Shown here one piece after another: positions 1 to 8,628 of a DNA stretch of 64,000 nt; positions within the stretch are counted from its first letter, which is position 1; every line of letters begins with the position of its first letter. Source of the stretch: Nitrincola alkalilacustris (GTDB lineage Bacteria > Pseudomonadota > Gammaproteobacteria > Pseudomonadales > Balneatricaceae); assembly GCF_008973755.1 (NCBI RefSeq), contig NZ_WBOM01000003.1:124001-188000 (forward strand), in the 5' to 3' direction. The notes under the pieces were generated by a model. The model worked only from the letters and a program-made list of their open reading frames with translations, did no database searches and was not told where the DNA came from. The translations under genes were made by a program, and so were the position numbers.

Positions 1-128
1 CCTATCCGGTCGTGCCCAAAGGGCAGGCGCGTATCCGTGTGCAGATGTCTGCAGCGCATAGTCGTGAACAACTGGACAAGGCTATTGCAGCCTTTATTCA
101 GGCCGGTCGTACACTGAGTATTATCTGA
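1..128 (+). CDS. kbl: Glycine C-acetyltransferase (2-amino-3-ketobutyrate CoA ligase), C-terminal end only
   Basis: The window opens inside a gene; only the last 41 codons are present, in the frame beginning at base 3. The visible tail contains [19 protein letters not shown], which matches the conserved C-terminus of the PLP-dependent enzyme that splits 2-amino-3-ketobutyrate with CoA into glycine and acetyl-CoA. The stop is at 126-128 and tdh begins 24 bases later on the same strand. That is the usual kbl-tdh operon order for threonine degradation and supports the assignment. The PLP lysine and the catalytic core lie outside the window. Confidence 0.9.
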   Translation, partial: YPVVPKGQARIRVQMSAAHSREQLDKAIAAFIQAGRTLSII

Positions 129-151
129 TTGGTCAGATCTGAGGAGTCATC

Positions 152-1174
152 ATGAAAGCATTGGCTAAACTGAAGCCTGAACAAGGTATCTGGATGACAG
201 ATGTTCCCGTGCCGGCTGTAGGGCACAATGATCTGCTGATCCGTATTCGCAAAACCGCCATCTGCGGAACCGATGTTCATATCTATAACTGGGATGAATG
301 GTCGCAGAAAACAATTCCCGTGCCGATGGTGGCCGGGCATGAGTATGTCGGAGAGGTGGTGGAGATAGGACAGGAGGTACGTGGTTTCAAAATCGGTGAT
401 CGTGTATCCGGTGAGGGGCATATCACCTGCGGCCACTGCCGTAACTGTCGTGCGGGTCGAACCCATCTGTGCCGTAATACCATTGGAGTCGGGGTAAATC
501 GTGACGGTGCCTTTGCCGAATATCTGGTGATCCCTGCCTTTAATGCCTTCAAGATCCCGGACAACATCTCTGATGATCTGGCGGCTATCTTTGATCCTTT
601 CGGTAATGCCGTACATACCGCTTTGTCATTTGATCTGGTCGGCGAGGATGTGCTGATTACCGGAGCGGGGCCGATCGGTATCATGGCTGCTGCAGTGTGC
701 AAGCATGCCGGTGCACGGCAGATCGTCGTAACCGATGTGAACGACTATCGCCTGGGTCTGGCCAGGCAGATGGGTGCCACACGCACACTGAACGTCATGC
801 AGGAGGATCTGCATGAGGTGATGCATGAGTTGGGCATGGCTGAAGGGTTTGATGTCGGTCTGGAAATGTCGGGCGTACCCTCGGCCTTTAAGGGCATGCT
901 GGATGGCATGAATCATGGCGGCAAGATCGCGATGCTGGGGATTCCACCATCCGACATGGGTATCGACTGGAATCAGGTTATCTTCAAGGGGTTGCAGATC
1001 AAGGGGATCTATGGTCGTGAGATGTTCGAGACCTGGTATAAAATGGCTGCACTGATTCAGTCCGGTCTGGATCTGACACCGATGATCACTCACCATTTCC
1101 CGGTAGATGAGTTCCAGAAGGGGTTTGATGTGATGCGCTCGGGTCAGTCCGGCAAGGTGATTCTGGAGTGGTGA
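152..1174 (+). CDS. tdh: L-threonine 3-dehydrogenase
   Basis: A 340-residue zinc-dependent medium-chain dehydrogenase, the usual length for Tdh. It oxidises L-threonine with NAD+ to 2-amino-3-ketobutyrate, the substrate of the Kbl enzyme encoded just upstream. Visible motifs are the catalytic zinc region ([22 protein letters not shown]), the four-cysteine structural zinc loop ([15 protein letters not shown]) and the Rossmann motif GAGPIGIMA near residue 175. The ATG follows a GAGGAG-like ribosome site. No strong terminator is visible after the stop. The protein is cytosolic and contributes to glycine formation from threonine. Confidence 0.95.
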   Translation: MKALAKLKPEQGIWMTDVPVPAVGHNDLLIRIRKTAICGTDVHIYNWDEWSQKTIPVPMVAGHEYVGEVVEIGQEVRGFKIGDRVSGEGHITCGHCRNCRAGRTHLCRNTIGVGVNRDGAFAEYLVIPAFNAFKIPDNISDDLAAIFDPFGNAVHTALSFDLVGEDVLITGAGPIGIMAAAVCKHAGARQIVVTDVNDYRLGLARQMGATRTLNVMQEDLHEVMHELGMAEGFDVGLEMSGVPSAFKGMLDGMNHGGKIAMLGIPPSDMGIDWNQVIFKGLQIKGIYGREMFETWYKMAALIQSGLDLTPMITHHFPVDEFQKGFDVMRSGQSGKVILEW

Positions 1175-1423
1175 TCTTCTGATCTGCGCATCGAGTCTGC
1201 GGCTTTACTCGATAGGGGAGGCCGCACGCTTTCGGCGCTGAGTTTGATGTACCACTTTGCTGGCTGATGGTCACTATGCGAGCGCTTCCGGTTTAAGACT
1301 TTTGTCATGAAAAAAAATCCACACAGGCGAATTTTGCAGCCTGTCAGCTTCAACCCGCATGATCGCTGCACAGAGCCCCTTTTTGTGCATCTGCCTACAC
1401 TGCAAAAGCCTATAAATCAAGAG

Positions 1424-1488
1424 TTGAAATTTCCACGTTAGTGGCTATATTGTGTGTGCATTGAGAGTGGGCACACAAGATATTGTGT
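1424..1488 (+). promoter_or_regulatory. nrdA promoter with two NrdR-like boxes
   Basis: A candidate sigma-70 promoter has -35 TTGAAA at 1424-1429 and -10 TATATT at 1446-1451 with a 16-base spacer. A 16-base palindrome, ACACAAGATATTGTGT (1473-1488), fits the NrdR box. A second, half-degenerate copy ending in TATTGTGT lies at 1440-1455 over the -10. The boxes are 33 bases apart, about three helical turns, as NrdR sites usually are. I infer ATP/dATP-dependent NrdR repression of nrdA-nrdB-yfaE. The rest of the 1175-1640 gap shows no gene. Confidence 0.8.
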
Positions 1489-1640
1489 TTCTAGTGCAAA
1501 AAGTAACCAGTGAGCAATAAGCAGCCTGCAGAGCTGTATCATCTGGTTATGACACGCCAGGCAGGGCCGAGAATGAGGCCAAACAGCAGGACCTGACCCG
1601 CCTGAATATAACCGACCGATAAAACTGGAAGAGCGTCGTT

Positions 1641-3902
1641 ATGCAGAAAAATCTGATGGTAACCAAACGTGATGGGCGCAAGGAACCGATTGATCTGGAG
1701 AAGATTCATCGTGTCATTATCTGGGCGTCTGAGGGGCTGGAAAATGTTTCGGTGTCACAGGTTGAGCTGAGCGCTCATATCCAGTTTTATGAGGGGATCA
1801 CCACCTCCGATATTCATGAGACACTGATCAAGTCCGCGGCGGACCTTATCTCGGAAGAGGCACCGGATTATCAGTATCTCGCCGCACGACTGGCGATCTT
1901 CCATTTGCGTAAGCGTGCCTTTGGCAGCTTTGATCCACCGGATCTGTATCAGCATGTCAGTAAAATGGTGGAAGAGAAGCGTTATGACCGCCACCTGGTT
2001 GAAGACTATACCGAAGCCGAGTTTGATGAGCTGAACCAGCATATCGACCATAGCCGTGATATGAACTTCAGCTATGCTGCGGTCAAGCAGCTGGAAGGCA
2101 AGTATCTGGTTCAGAACCGTGTGACGGGCAAGATCTACGAAAGTCCGCAGATGCTTTATATGCTGGTGTCAGCATGCCTTTTCTCCGGCTATCCGAAAGA
2201 GACGCGTCTGGATTATGTAAAGCGCTTTTATGATGCGACCTCACTGTTCAAACTGTCATTGCCGACACCGATCATGTCCGGTGTGCGTACACCGACGCGC
2301 CAGTTCAGCTCCTGCGTCCTGATCGAAACCGACGACAGTCTGGACTCCATCAACGCGACAGCTGCTGCGATCGTCAAGTATGTGTCTCAGCGTGCCGGTA
2401 TCGGTATCAATGCCGGGCGTATCCGTGCCATCGGCAGCCCGATCCGTAATGGCGAAGCTTTCCATACCGGTTGTATCCCTTTCTACAAGCATTTCCAGAC
2501 CGCGGTGAAGTCCTGCTCTCAGGGCGGTGTCCGTGGTGGCGCGGCAACACTCTTCTATCCACTGTGGCATCTTGAAGTGGAATCACTGCTGGTGCTGAAG
2601 AACAACCGCGGTGTGGAAGAGAACCGTGTGCGTCATATCGACTATGGCGTACAGCTGAATAAAGTGATGTACCAGCGTTTGATCAAGGGCGAGAACATTA
2701 CCCTGTTCAGCCCGCATGAAGTGCCTGGTCTGTATGACAGCTTTTTTGCCGATCAGGAAGAGTTTGAGCGTCTGTATGTGAAGTACGAGCAGGACCCGTC
2801 GATTCGCAAGAAAACCATCAAAGCTGTCGAGCTGTTTGGTCTGCTGGCATCCGAGCGTGCCTCAACCGGCCGTATCTATATCCAGAACGTGGATCACTGC
2901 AATACCCACAGTCCGTTTGATCCTGCAGTGGCACCGGTGCGCCAGTCCAATCTCTGCCTGGAGATAGCGCTGCCCACCAAGCCGTTGCAGGATGTGAATG
3001 ACCCTGATGGTGAGATTGCGCTGTGTACGCTGTCGGCCTTCAATCTGGGAGCGCTGAGTAATCTGGATGAGCTGGAAAATCTGGCTGATCTGATCGTGCG
3101 TGCCCTCGACAGCCTGCTGGACTATCAGGATTACCCGATTCCAGCTGCTTATAATGCATCCATGAACCGTCGTACACTCGGGGTCGGTGTAACCAACTTC
3201 GCCTACTATCTGGCCAAAAATGGCGTGAAGTATTCCGATGGCTCTGCCAATGGTCTGGTGCACAAAACCTTCGAAGCGATTCAATACTATCTGCTCAAGG
3301 CGTCCAACCAGCTGGCGAAAGAGATGGGCCCCTGCCCGAAATTCCACGAGACCACCTATGCCAAGGGGCTGTTGCCGATCGATACCTACAAGCGTGATAT
3401 CGACAGCTATTGTGAAGAGCCGTTGCACTACTTCTGGGAAACTCTGCGTGAAGATATCCGTGAGTTTGGTCTGCGCAACAGCACCCTGACAGCGTTGATG
3501 CCTTGTGAGACCTCCTCGCAGATCACCAACTCAACCAATGGTATTGAGCCACCACGTGGTTTCGTGTCGGTCAAATCAAGTAAAGATGGTGTTTTGAAGC
3601 AGGTCGTGCCTGAGTATCTGAAACTGCGTGAGCAGTATGAACTGCTCTGGAGTATTCCAGATAACGAAGGCTATCTGCAGCTGGTCGGTATCATGCAGAA
3701 GTTTGTGGATCAGGCGGTCTCCTCCAACACCAACTATGATCCAAGCCGCTTCCCGGACGATAAGGTACCGATGAAACAGCTGATGAAGGATCTGCTGACG
3801 GCCTACAAGTATGGTCTGAAGACACTCTACTATCACAACACGCGTGATGGCGCGAGTGATCAGGCTGATGAGGGCTGTGAAGGCGGCGCCTGCAAACTCT
3901 GA
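1641..3902 (+). CDS. nrdA: Class Ia ribonucleoside-diphosphate reductase, alpha subunit
   Basis: A 753-residue large subunit, close to the 761 of E. coli NrdA. It reduces ribonucleoside diphosphates to deoxyribonucleotides using a radical delivered from NrdB. An N-terminal ATP-cone (about residues 5-95, starting KRDGRKEPIDLEKIHRV) implies dATP feedback inhibition. The active-site cysteine lies in RQFSSCVLIE, the radical-site group N-C-E in PVRQSNLCLEIALP, and its partner cysteine in EIALCTLSAFNLG. The C-terminus CEGGACKL supplies the redox-shuttle cysteine pair. The gene is first in an nrdA-nrdB-yfaE operon and lies 150 bases downstream of the NrdR-like boxes. The start agrees with the family N-terminus. 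Confidence 0.97.
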   Translation: MQKNLMVTKRDGRKEPIDLEKIHRVIIWASEGLENVSVSQVELSAHIQFYEGITTSDIHETLIKSAADLISEEAPDYQYLAARLAIFHLRKRAFGSFDPPDLYQHVSKMVEEKRYDRHLVEDYTEAEFDELNQHIDHSRDMNFSYAAVKQLEGKYLVQNRVTGKIYESPQMLYMLVSACLFSGYPKETRLDYVKRFYDATSLFKLSLPTPIMSGVRTPTRQFSSCVLIETDDSLDSINATAAAIVKYVSQRAGIGINAGRIRAIGSPIRNGEAFHTGCIPFYKHFQTAVKSCSQGGVRGGAATLFYPLWHLEVESLLVLKNNRGVEENRVRHIDYGVQLNKVMYQRLIKGENITLFSPHEVPGLYDSFFADQEEFERLYVKYEQDPSIRKKTIKAVELFGLLASERASTGRIYIQNVDHCNTHSPFDPAVAPVRQSNLCLEIALPTKPLQDVNDPDGEIALCTLSAFNLGALSNLDELENLADLIVRALDSLLDYQDYPIPAAYNASMNRRTLGVGVTNFAYYLAKNGVKYSDGSANGLVHKTFEAIQYYLLKASNQLAKEMGPCPKFHETTYAKGLLPIDTYKRDIDSYCEEPLHYFWETLREDIREFGLRNSTLTALMPCETSSQITNSTNGIEPPRGFVSVKSSKDGVLKQVVPEYLKLREQYELLWSIPDNEGYLQLVGIMQKFVDQAVSSNTNYDPSRFPDDKVPMKQLMKDLLTAYKYGLKTLYYHNTRDGASDQADEGCEGGACKL

Positions 3903-3916
3903 TCGTCCGCTCAATA

Positions 3917-3940
3917 CGCTGCTCTCGTCCGAGAGCAGCG
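3917..3940 (+). other. Intercistronic hairpin between nrdA and nrdB
   Basis: Eleven-base arms CGCTGCTCTCG (3917-3927) and CGAGAGCAGCG (3930-3940) are perfect complements with two bases between them. No T-run follows, so it does not look like an intrinsic terminator. It sits 15 bases after the nrdA stop and could protect nrdA mRNA or set the NrdA:NrdB ratio. That role is inference. Confidence 0.6.
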
Positions 3941-3978
3941 CTTCAGGTTAGAACGCTACACCAGGGAAACTATACGGA

Positions 3979-5109
3979 ATGGCATACTCCACTTTCAGCA
4001 CCAGTAACCATGATGCGACACGGGAGCCGATGTTTTTTGGTCGCGGTGTCAATGTTGCCCGTTATGACAAGCAGAAGTACCCGATTTTTGAAAAACTGAT
4101 CGAAAAGCAGCTATCCTTTTTCTGGCGTCCGGAAGAGGTGGATCTGACCAATGATCGCAAAGACTTCATTGATATGCCGGACCACGAAAAGCATATCTTC
4201 CTGAGTAATCTCAAGTATCAGACACTGCTTGACTCAGTCCAGGGCCGCTCGCCGAATATGGCCTTTCTGCCAGTGGTATCCTTGCCGGAGCTGGAGACCT
4301 GGTTTGAAACCTGGGCGTTCAGCGAAACCATCCACAGCCGCTCCTATACGCATATTATCCGCAACATCATTACCGAGCCGTCGACCGTTTTTGACCAGAT
4401 CGTGACCAACGAAGAGATCGTCAAGCGTGCCGAGTCGGTAACGCGTCTGTACGATGAGTTCATTGAGCTGGTCAATGTCTATTCACTCTACGGCCCCTGT
4501 GTCAAAGAGGTGGATGGACGCCGCTTGGATGCGACTCTGTACAATCTGAAGAAGAAGCTTTATCTGACGATGGTATCGGTCAATGTACTGGAGGCAATCC
4601 GCTTCTATGTCAGTTTTGCCTGCTCATTCGCGTTTGCCGAACGGGCGCTGATGGAGGGTAATGCCAAGATCATCCGTCTGATCGCACGCGATGAAGCACT
4701 GCACCTGACCGGAACGCAGCATATTCTGACCATCATGGCTGCCGGTAAGGATGATCCTGAGTTCAAACAGATTGCGATTGATTGTCGTCCGGATGTATAT
4801 GAGATCTTTCGTGAAGCAGCAGAGCAGGAAAAGGACTGGGCGAACTATCTGTTCAGTGAAGGCTCCATGATCGGTCTGAACGCCCGTATTCTCAGCGATT
4901 ATGTGGAGTACATCACCAATGTCAGAATGAAGGCGCTGGGGCTGGATGAGATCTTCCCGACCAGGCAGAACCCCTTGCCCTGGATGAATGGCTGGCTGGT
5001 CAGTGATAATGTACAGGTAGCACCACAGGAATCCGAAATCAGCTCCTATCTGGTGGGGCAGATAGACAATGATGTCGCAACCGACGATTTTGACGGTTTT
5101 GATCTCTAA
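3979..5109 (+). CDS. nrdB: Class Ia ribonucleoside-diphosphate reductase, beta subunit
   Basis: A 376-residue ferritin-like subunit that holds the diiron-tyrosyl radical cofactor for NrdA. The segment [15 protein letters not shown] carries iron ligands and the radical tyrosine in the same arrangement as Tyr122 of E. coli NrdB. A second ligand group is in [12 protein letters not shown]. The acidic C-terminal tail ending DDFDGFDL resembles the peptide that docks onto NrdA. Family length and context agree. The gene is co-transcribed with nrdA, across a 76-base gap containing a hairpin, and is followed 11 bases later by the ferredoxin gene. Confidence 0.97.
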   Translation: MAYSTFSTSNHDATREPMFFGRGVNVARYDKQKYPIFEKLIEKQLSFFWRPEEVDLTNDRKDFIDMPDHEKHIFLSNLKYQTLLDSVQGRSPNMAFLPVVSLPELETWFETWAFSETIHSRSYTHIIRNIITEPSTVFDQIVTNEEIVKRAESVTRLYDEFIELVNVYSLYGPCVKEVDGRRLDATLYNLKKKLYLTMVSVNVLEAIRFYVSFACSFAFAERALMEGNAKIIRLIARDEALHLTGTQHILTIMAAGKDDPEFKQIAIDCRPDVYEIFREAAEQEKDWANYLFSEGSMIGLNARILSDYVEYITNVRMKALGLDEIFPTRQNPLPWMNGWLVSDNVQVAPQESEISSYLVGQIDNDVATDDFDGFDL

Positions 5110-5120
5110 GGTGTGAGTCG

Positions 5121-5384
5121 ATGGCAGGTATACCACGCGTCAAGGTCAACAACTACCATACCTTTTACTATCAGTATGAGTTCTCTCTGCTGGACGCTCT
5201 GGAGGTGCAGGATATTCCTGCACCTTATAACTGTCGCGGTGGCTACTGTGGCAGTTGTAAGGTCAGACTGCTGGATGGTGAGGTCGAAATGGTCCAGGAT
5301 GCCCTGGTGGATCTACAGGATGACGAGATTCTGACCTGCTGCTGCAGGCCTCTTACACATATTGAAATTGAGCTTCCCGAATAA
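5121..5384 (+). CDS. yfaE: 2Fe-2S ferredoxin YfaE, cofactor maintenance for NrdB
   Basis: An 87-residue plant-type ferredoxin. The cluster motif is C-x5-C-x2-C in NCRGGYCGSCKVRL, with the distal ligand in ILTCCCRP near residue 73. YfaE reduces the diferric NrdB centre so that the tyrosyl radical can be formed or renewed. The position directly after nrdB matches E. coli. The ATG at 5121 is preceded by AAGGTGTGAG, which overlaps the nrdB stop region and can serve as a ribosome site. This is the last gene of the operon; a terminator begins 20 bases after the stop. Confidence 0.92.
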   Translation: MAGIPRVKVNNYHTFYYQYEFSLLDALEVQDIPAPYNCRGGYCGSCKVRLLDGEVEMVQDALVDLQDDEILTCCCRPLTHIEIELPE

Positions 5385-5403
5385 CCCTCCTATAAATATG
5401 GGT

Positions 5404-5426
5404 AAAGGCATGAATCGTGCCTTTTT
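5404..5426 (+). terminator. Intrinsic terminator of the nrd operon
   Basis: AAAGGCA (5404-5410) pairs with TGCCTTT (5418-5424) around a short loop, and the T-run continues to 5426. It lies 20 bases downstream of yfaE. Confidence 0.8.
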
Positions 5427-5634
5427 CCAAACCTCCCACTTGACTTTTGCACACCTTGCTTTCGGGTCTGGATGAAAAATCCTTGATAGCGGTGAAATTT
5501 TTATTTACGCCTATTGATTTATATAACTTATTGAATTAATTAGTATTTATATTGGCTGTTTGTTTTTGTACCAATCTGCTGAAGGCCCCGAAATACGTTG
5601 GATTGAGGTATTGATCCCAAAACTACTCACAGTT

Positions 5635-5673
5635 TTATCCACAGAAAGTGTGAGTAAGAGCGGGTGTGGATAA
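5635..5673. promoter_or_regulatory. Pair of inverted consensus DnaA boxes
   Basis: TTATCCACA at 5635-5643 and its exact inverse TGTGGATAA at 5665-5673 are both perfect DnaA boxes, 30 bases apart. They sit between the nrd operon and nth, and within a 7-base inverted repeat ACTCACA/TGTGAGT. An AT-rich stretch lies at about 5505-5560. They could titrate DnaA or influence local transcription. Nothing else was seen in the 5427-5713 gap. Confidence 0.65.
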
Positions 5674-5713
5674 AGGCTGCAAAACTGCATATTTCATCAA
5701 AGTATTTGCAGGA

Positions 5714-6346
5714 TTACTCACTTTTTTCCTTGTATTCGCAGAGGTCTTCAATAATGCAGGAGCCACACTTTGGCTTTCGTGCGGTACAGACATAGCGGCC
5801 ATGCAAAATCAGCCAGTGGTGTGCGTCCAGTAGAAATTCTTTCGGCACATGGCGCATCAGTTTATGCTCAACCTCAAGCACATTCTTACCCGGTGCTATC
5901 CGGGTACGATTGGATACTCTGAATATATGGGTATCAACTGCCATGGCAGGTTGACCGAATGCCGTATTCAACACGACATTGGCTGTTTTGCGGCCCACTC
6001 CCGGCAACTTTTCCAGCGCCTCGCGCCTGGGTGGTACTTCACTGCCATGCTCCTCAATCAGAATGCGGCAGGTCTTGATCACATTTTCCGCTTTGGTATT
6101 GAACAGGCCGATTGTACGGATATAGTGCTTCAGCCCATCCACACCCAAGGCCAGAATCGATTCAGGCGTATTGGCGACAGGGTAGAGCTTGCGGGTAGCC
6201 TTATTGACGCTGATATCAGTTGCCTGAGCAGATAGCATGACGGCAATCAGCAGTTCAAAGGGGGAGGTGTATTCCAGTTCGGTTCGGGGTTCGGGGTTTT
6301 GCTCACGCAGGCGTGAAAAGATCTGATAACGCTTCTCAGCATTCAT
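5714..6346 (-). CDS. nth: Endonuclease III
   Basis: A 210-residue DNA glycosylase/AP lyase that removes oxidised pyrimidines, essentially the E. coli length. The helix-hairpin-helix LPGVGRKTANVVL contains the catalytic lysine. The downstream aspartate is in MAVDTHIFRVSNR. The C-terminal 4Fe-4S loop is C-x6-C-x2-C-x5-C within CTARKPKCGSC and DLCEYK. In enterics nth ends the rsx/rnf operon. Here it is still downstream of rnfE on the same strand but separated by two signalling genes and a gap of about 250 bases. There are 28 bases between the preceding stop and the nth start, so co-transcription with the diguanylate cyclase gene is likely. Confidence 0.95.
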   Translation of the reverse strand: MNAEKRYQIFSRLREQNPEPRTELEYTSPFELLIAVMLSAQATDISVNKATRKLYPVANTPESILALGVDGLKHYIRTIGLFNTKAENVIKTCRILIEEHGSEVPPRREALEKLPGVGRKTANVVLNTAFGQPAMAVDTHIFRVSNRTRIAPGKNVLEVEHKLMRHVPKEFLLDAHHWLILHGRYVCTARKPKCGSCIIEDLCEYKEKSE

Positions 6347-6374
6347 CGTATATTTCTTGTTTCGATTGTGTCAG

Positions 6375-7349
6375 TTATTTGGATATATGGCTGAATACCG
6401 TCACTCGGTTACGGCCATGCTCCTTGGAGAAATAGAGTGCCTGGTCAGTCTGCTCGATCCAGCGATGATAGTCATCCTGCAGGTTATCCACCTCAGCAAT
6501 GCCAATGCTGACAGTGATATCGATCCGTTTGTCATCGTATCGGATATCCAGCCCTTCCACAGCGGAGCGCAGGCGCTCGGCAAAAATTTCTGCATTGGCC
6601 GCTGGAGTGTTCACCAGCAGGATGCCGAACTCCTCGCCACCATAACGGCCCGCAATATCAGTGGCACGTGCATGGTGACTGATTTCGCTGGCAAGCTTTC
6701 GGATCACCTCATCACCCGCCAGATGGCCCAGAGTATCGTTGATTGGTTTGAAGTGATCTATATCAAGCATAACCAGAGAACTGGGAATCTGGGTGCGTAC
6801 ATAGCGCTCAAACTCGTGCTTGACACACTCTTCCCAGTAACCACGGTTATTCAGCTTGGTCAGACGATCAGTTCGGCTCAGCTGTGATAGCTCGGCATTG
6901 GCCTGCTGCAGGTCCAGACGGCTGACTGCGGCATCGGTCATATCATAGATAAGAATGCCCAGATGCTCCACCTGGCCGCTTGGAGATGCAAGAGGAATCA
7001 GAGTGATGTTCTGATACATGAAGTCGGCGCGCCCGGTGATGGGGCGGTAGGACTTGAAGCGAAACAGATAGGGACGCTCTTCCCAGGTGATAAAGGCTCG
7101 GTTATTCAGCAGAAACACACTGTTCAGCTTGCGTTTGAGCCAGGTAGCGGGCAGCTCGGGAAAGGTATCGAACAGAGATTTATTGCGTACCTTACTGTCG
7201 CTGATGCCGGAATGGTTCACCATGAAGCTGTTCCATAGCTGAATCTTGAAGTCATGATCCAGTACAATCAGGCCGACATCCAGGGTTTGCAAAAGGCCCA
7301 GTTGCCAGTGGAACTCTTCAATACTGATGTTCTGCTCACCTAACTTCAT
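6375..7349 (-). CDS. PAS-GGDEF diguanylate cyclase
   Basis: A 324-residue protein from the ATG at 7349. A longer in-frame start at 7418 would lie inside the upstream gene, whereas 7349 gives a 4-base ATGA overlap with it. Residues about 15-130 look like a PAS-type sensor (TLDVGLIVLDHDFKIQLWNS). The C-terminal half is a GGDEF domain with the active form GGEEF in RYGGEEFGILL. The inhibitory RxxD site (RATD) lies five residues before it, so product inhibition by c-di-GMP is expected. No membrane segment is visible. The neighbour upstream is a receiver-CheC protein that may control it. Confidence 0.88.
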   Translation of the reverse strand: MKLGEQNISIEEFHWQLGLLQTLDVGLIVLDHDFKIQLWNSFMVNHSGISDSKVRNKSLFDTFPELPATWLKRKLNSVFLLNNRAFITWEERPYLFRFKSYRPITGRADFMYQNITLIPLASPSGQVEHLGILIYDMTDAAVSRLDLQQANAELSQLSRTDRLTKLNNRGYWEECVKHEFERYVRTQIPSSLVMLDIDHFKPINDTLGHLAGDEVIRKLASEISHHARATDIAGRYGGEEFGILLVNTPAANAEIFAERLRSAVEGLDIRYDDKRIDITVSIGIAEVDNLQDDYHRWIEQTDQALYFSKEHGRNRVTVFSHISK

Positions 7350-8377
7350 TCGAGGTGCTCCAGTAGCTCTGAAAGTGCTGACAGAGAATCTTCCGTGAAC
7401 AGGATAAGAAGGTCGCAACTGACTGCGTGGCCCTCAATCTTATAGTCTATCTCAATTGCCAGGGTTTGCTTCCAGCGGGGTTTTTCCTGCTGTAGATCGG
7501 GTGGTGCACAATGCAGCCCCAGAATCTGTGGGGTGCCCTGGCTGAAGTTAAGATCCAACTGATTGCCGGTGCTGCTGATGAAGGCACCGATCAGAACGTT
7601 GGCTATATCCATCAGCAATTCGCGCTCAATAGCGTCAGTGATTTCACCTTCGTGGTGCAGCAGCCTGGCAATATCAGGTATGGATGAGTCATTGAACATC
7701 AGAAGCGCTTCGCCTGCGATGCCCGGGCCGATAAAACTCTGAGAGATGGTGGTGACCGGCTCTTTCCCCGTGGTGGCTTTCAAAGCCATATCGAGTTCGG
7801 CAATACTGATCAGCTTGACTCGGGGAATCGGCAACTCAATGAAAACATTCAACAACTGTGCCAACAGATTGGCTGCTCGCCCCATGGACACATTGGCAAG
7901 CTCCTGTGAGTATTCACAGAGTTGCTGTGTCGCATTCGGCAAAACCTTGTTTCGGGTGCCAGCCAGAATAGGTGTGGCAGGCTTGGTGTCTGGACGCTTT
8001 TCGAGCTCACCCAGCAAGCCGTAGTCTGACAGGGCCTGGTTCAATATCTCGACACTGACGGGTTTCTTGATGAAACCGATCGCGCCAAGAGCCTGTACAC
8101 GCGCCTGTGCATCCGGTTGAATATCGCCGGATACGACGATGACCAGAGCGGGAAGGTCGTCACGTCGTATCCTCTCCAGTACTTCATAACCATCCATGAT
8201 CGGCATGTTCAGATCGAGAAAAACAAGGTGGCCTTGTTGTGCACGAATTGCTTCAAGTGCCTGGAGTCCGTGCTCCGCTTCGGTGATTTCAACATTCCAG
8301 TGCTGTAGCGCCCGGATCATCTGACGACGGGCAAGGCGGGAGTCATCGCATATGACAATGGGAATGGGATTCGCCAC
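7346..8377 (-). CDS. Response regulator with C-terminal CheC/CheX-like phosphatase domain
   Basis: A 343-residue two-domain protein. Residues 1-125 form a receiver with the acidic pocket ICDDS, phospho-acceptor aspartate in LVFLDLNMPIMDG and the conserved lysine in GFIKKPV. Residues about 150-340 resemble CheC-family phosphatases, with two helices of the ExxN type (SQELANVSMGRAANLL and LLMDIANVLIGAF). Such proteins dephosphorylate receivers or read their state. The stop overlaps the start of the diguanylate cyclase by four bases, so I infer that the pair works as a phosphorylation-to-c-di-GMP module. No histidine kinase lies nearby. Confidence 0.82.
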   Translation of the reverse strand: MANPIPIVICDDSRLARRQMIRALQHWNVEITEAEHGLQALEAIRAQQGHLVFLDLNMPIMDGYEVLERIRRDDLPALVIVVSGDIQPDAQARVQALGAIGFIKKPVSVEILNQALSDYGLLGELEKRPDTKPATPILAGTRNKVLPNATQQLCEYSQELANVSMGRAANLLAQLLNVFIELPIPRVKLISIAELDMALKATTGKEPVTTISQSFIGPGIAGEALLMFNDSSIPDIARLLHHEGEITDAIERELLMDIANVLIGAFISSTGNQLDLNFSQGTPQILGLHCAPPDLQQEKPRWKQTLAIEIDYKIEGHAVSCDLLILFTEDSLSALSELLEHLE

Positions 8378-8508
8378 CTTAGCTCCTGAAAGTTATTGTT
8401 GTTCTCGAAAGTGAAGGGCCAAGATTAAAGAAATATTGTGTAATATTCAAACAATAAGTGTAAAAAAAATCACATAGAATAAAGCGTTAGATAATAATTT
8501 AGTACAGC

Positions 8509-8607
8509 CTAATGTCTGGGTCTAATGTCTGGGGAGGGCCTGCTAAACTTGCGTCGGCAGATGGATATGCCACAGCTCAACCTCTGGATAGAGAGGAGTC
8601 TGAGCTG
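8509..8607. repeat. 13-bp tandem duplication and 3' hairpin after rnfE
   Basis: CTAATGTCTGGG occurs at 8509-8520 and again at 8522-8533. Further right, CAGCTCA (8573-8579) pairs with TGAGCTG (8601-8607), enclosing an inner stem CCTCT/AGAGG. The hairpin lies 22 bases beyond the rnfE stop on the minus strand and may be the 3' end of the rnf transcript, although no T-run follows. No gene is visible between 8378 and 8628. Confidence 0.5.
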
Positions 8608-8628
8608 CGGGTGTAAAGTTGTTTTTGA

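Noticed and set aside
5500-5713. Possible replication origin (DnaA boxes plus AT-rich DNA)
   Set aside because: Only two boxes, no 13-mer series and no dnaA, dnaN or gidA nearby; kept as a DnaA-binding site only.
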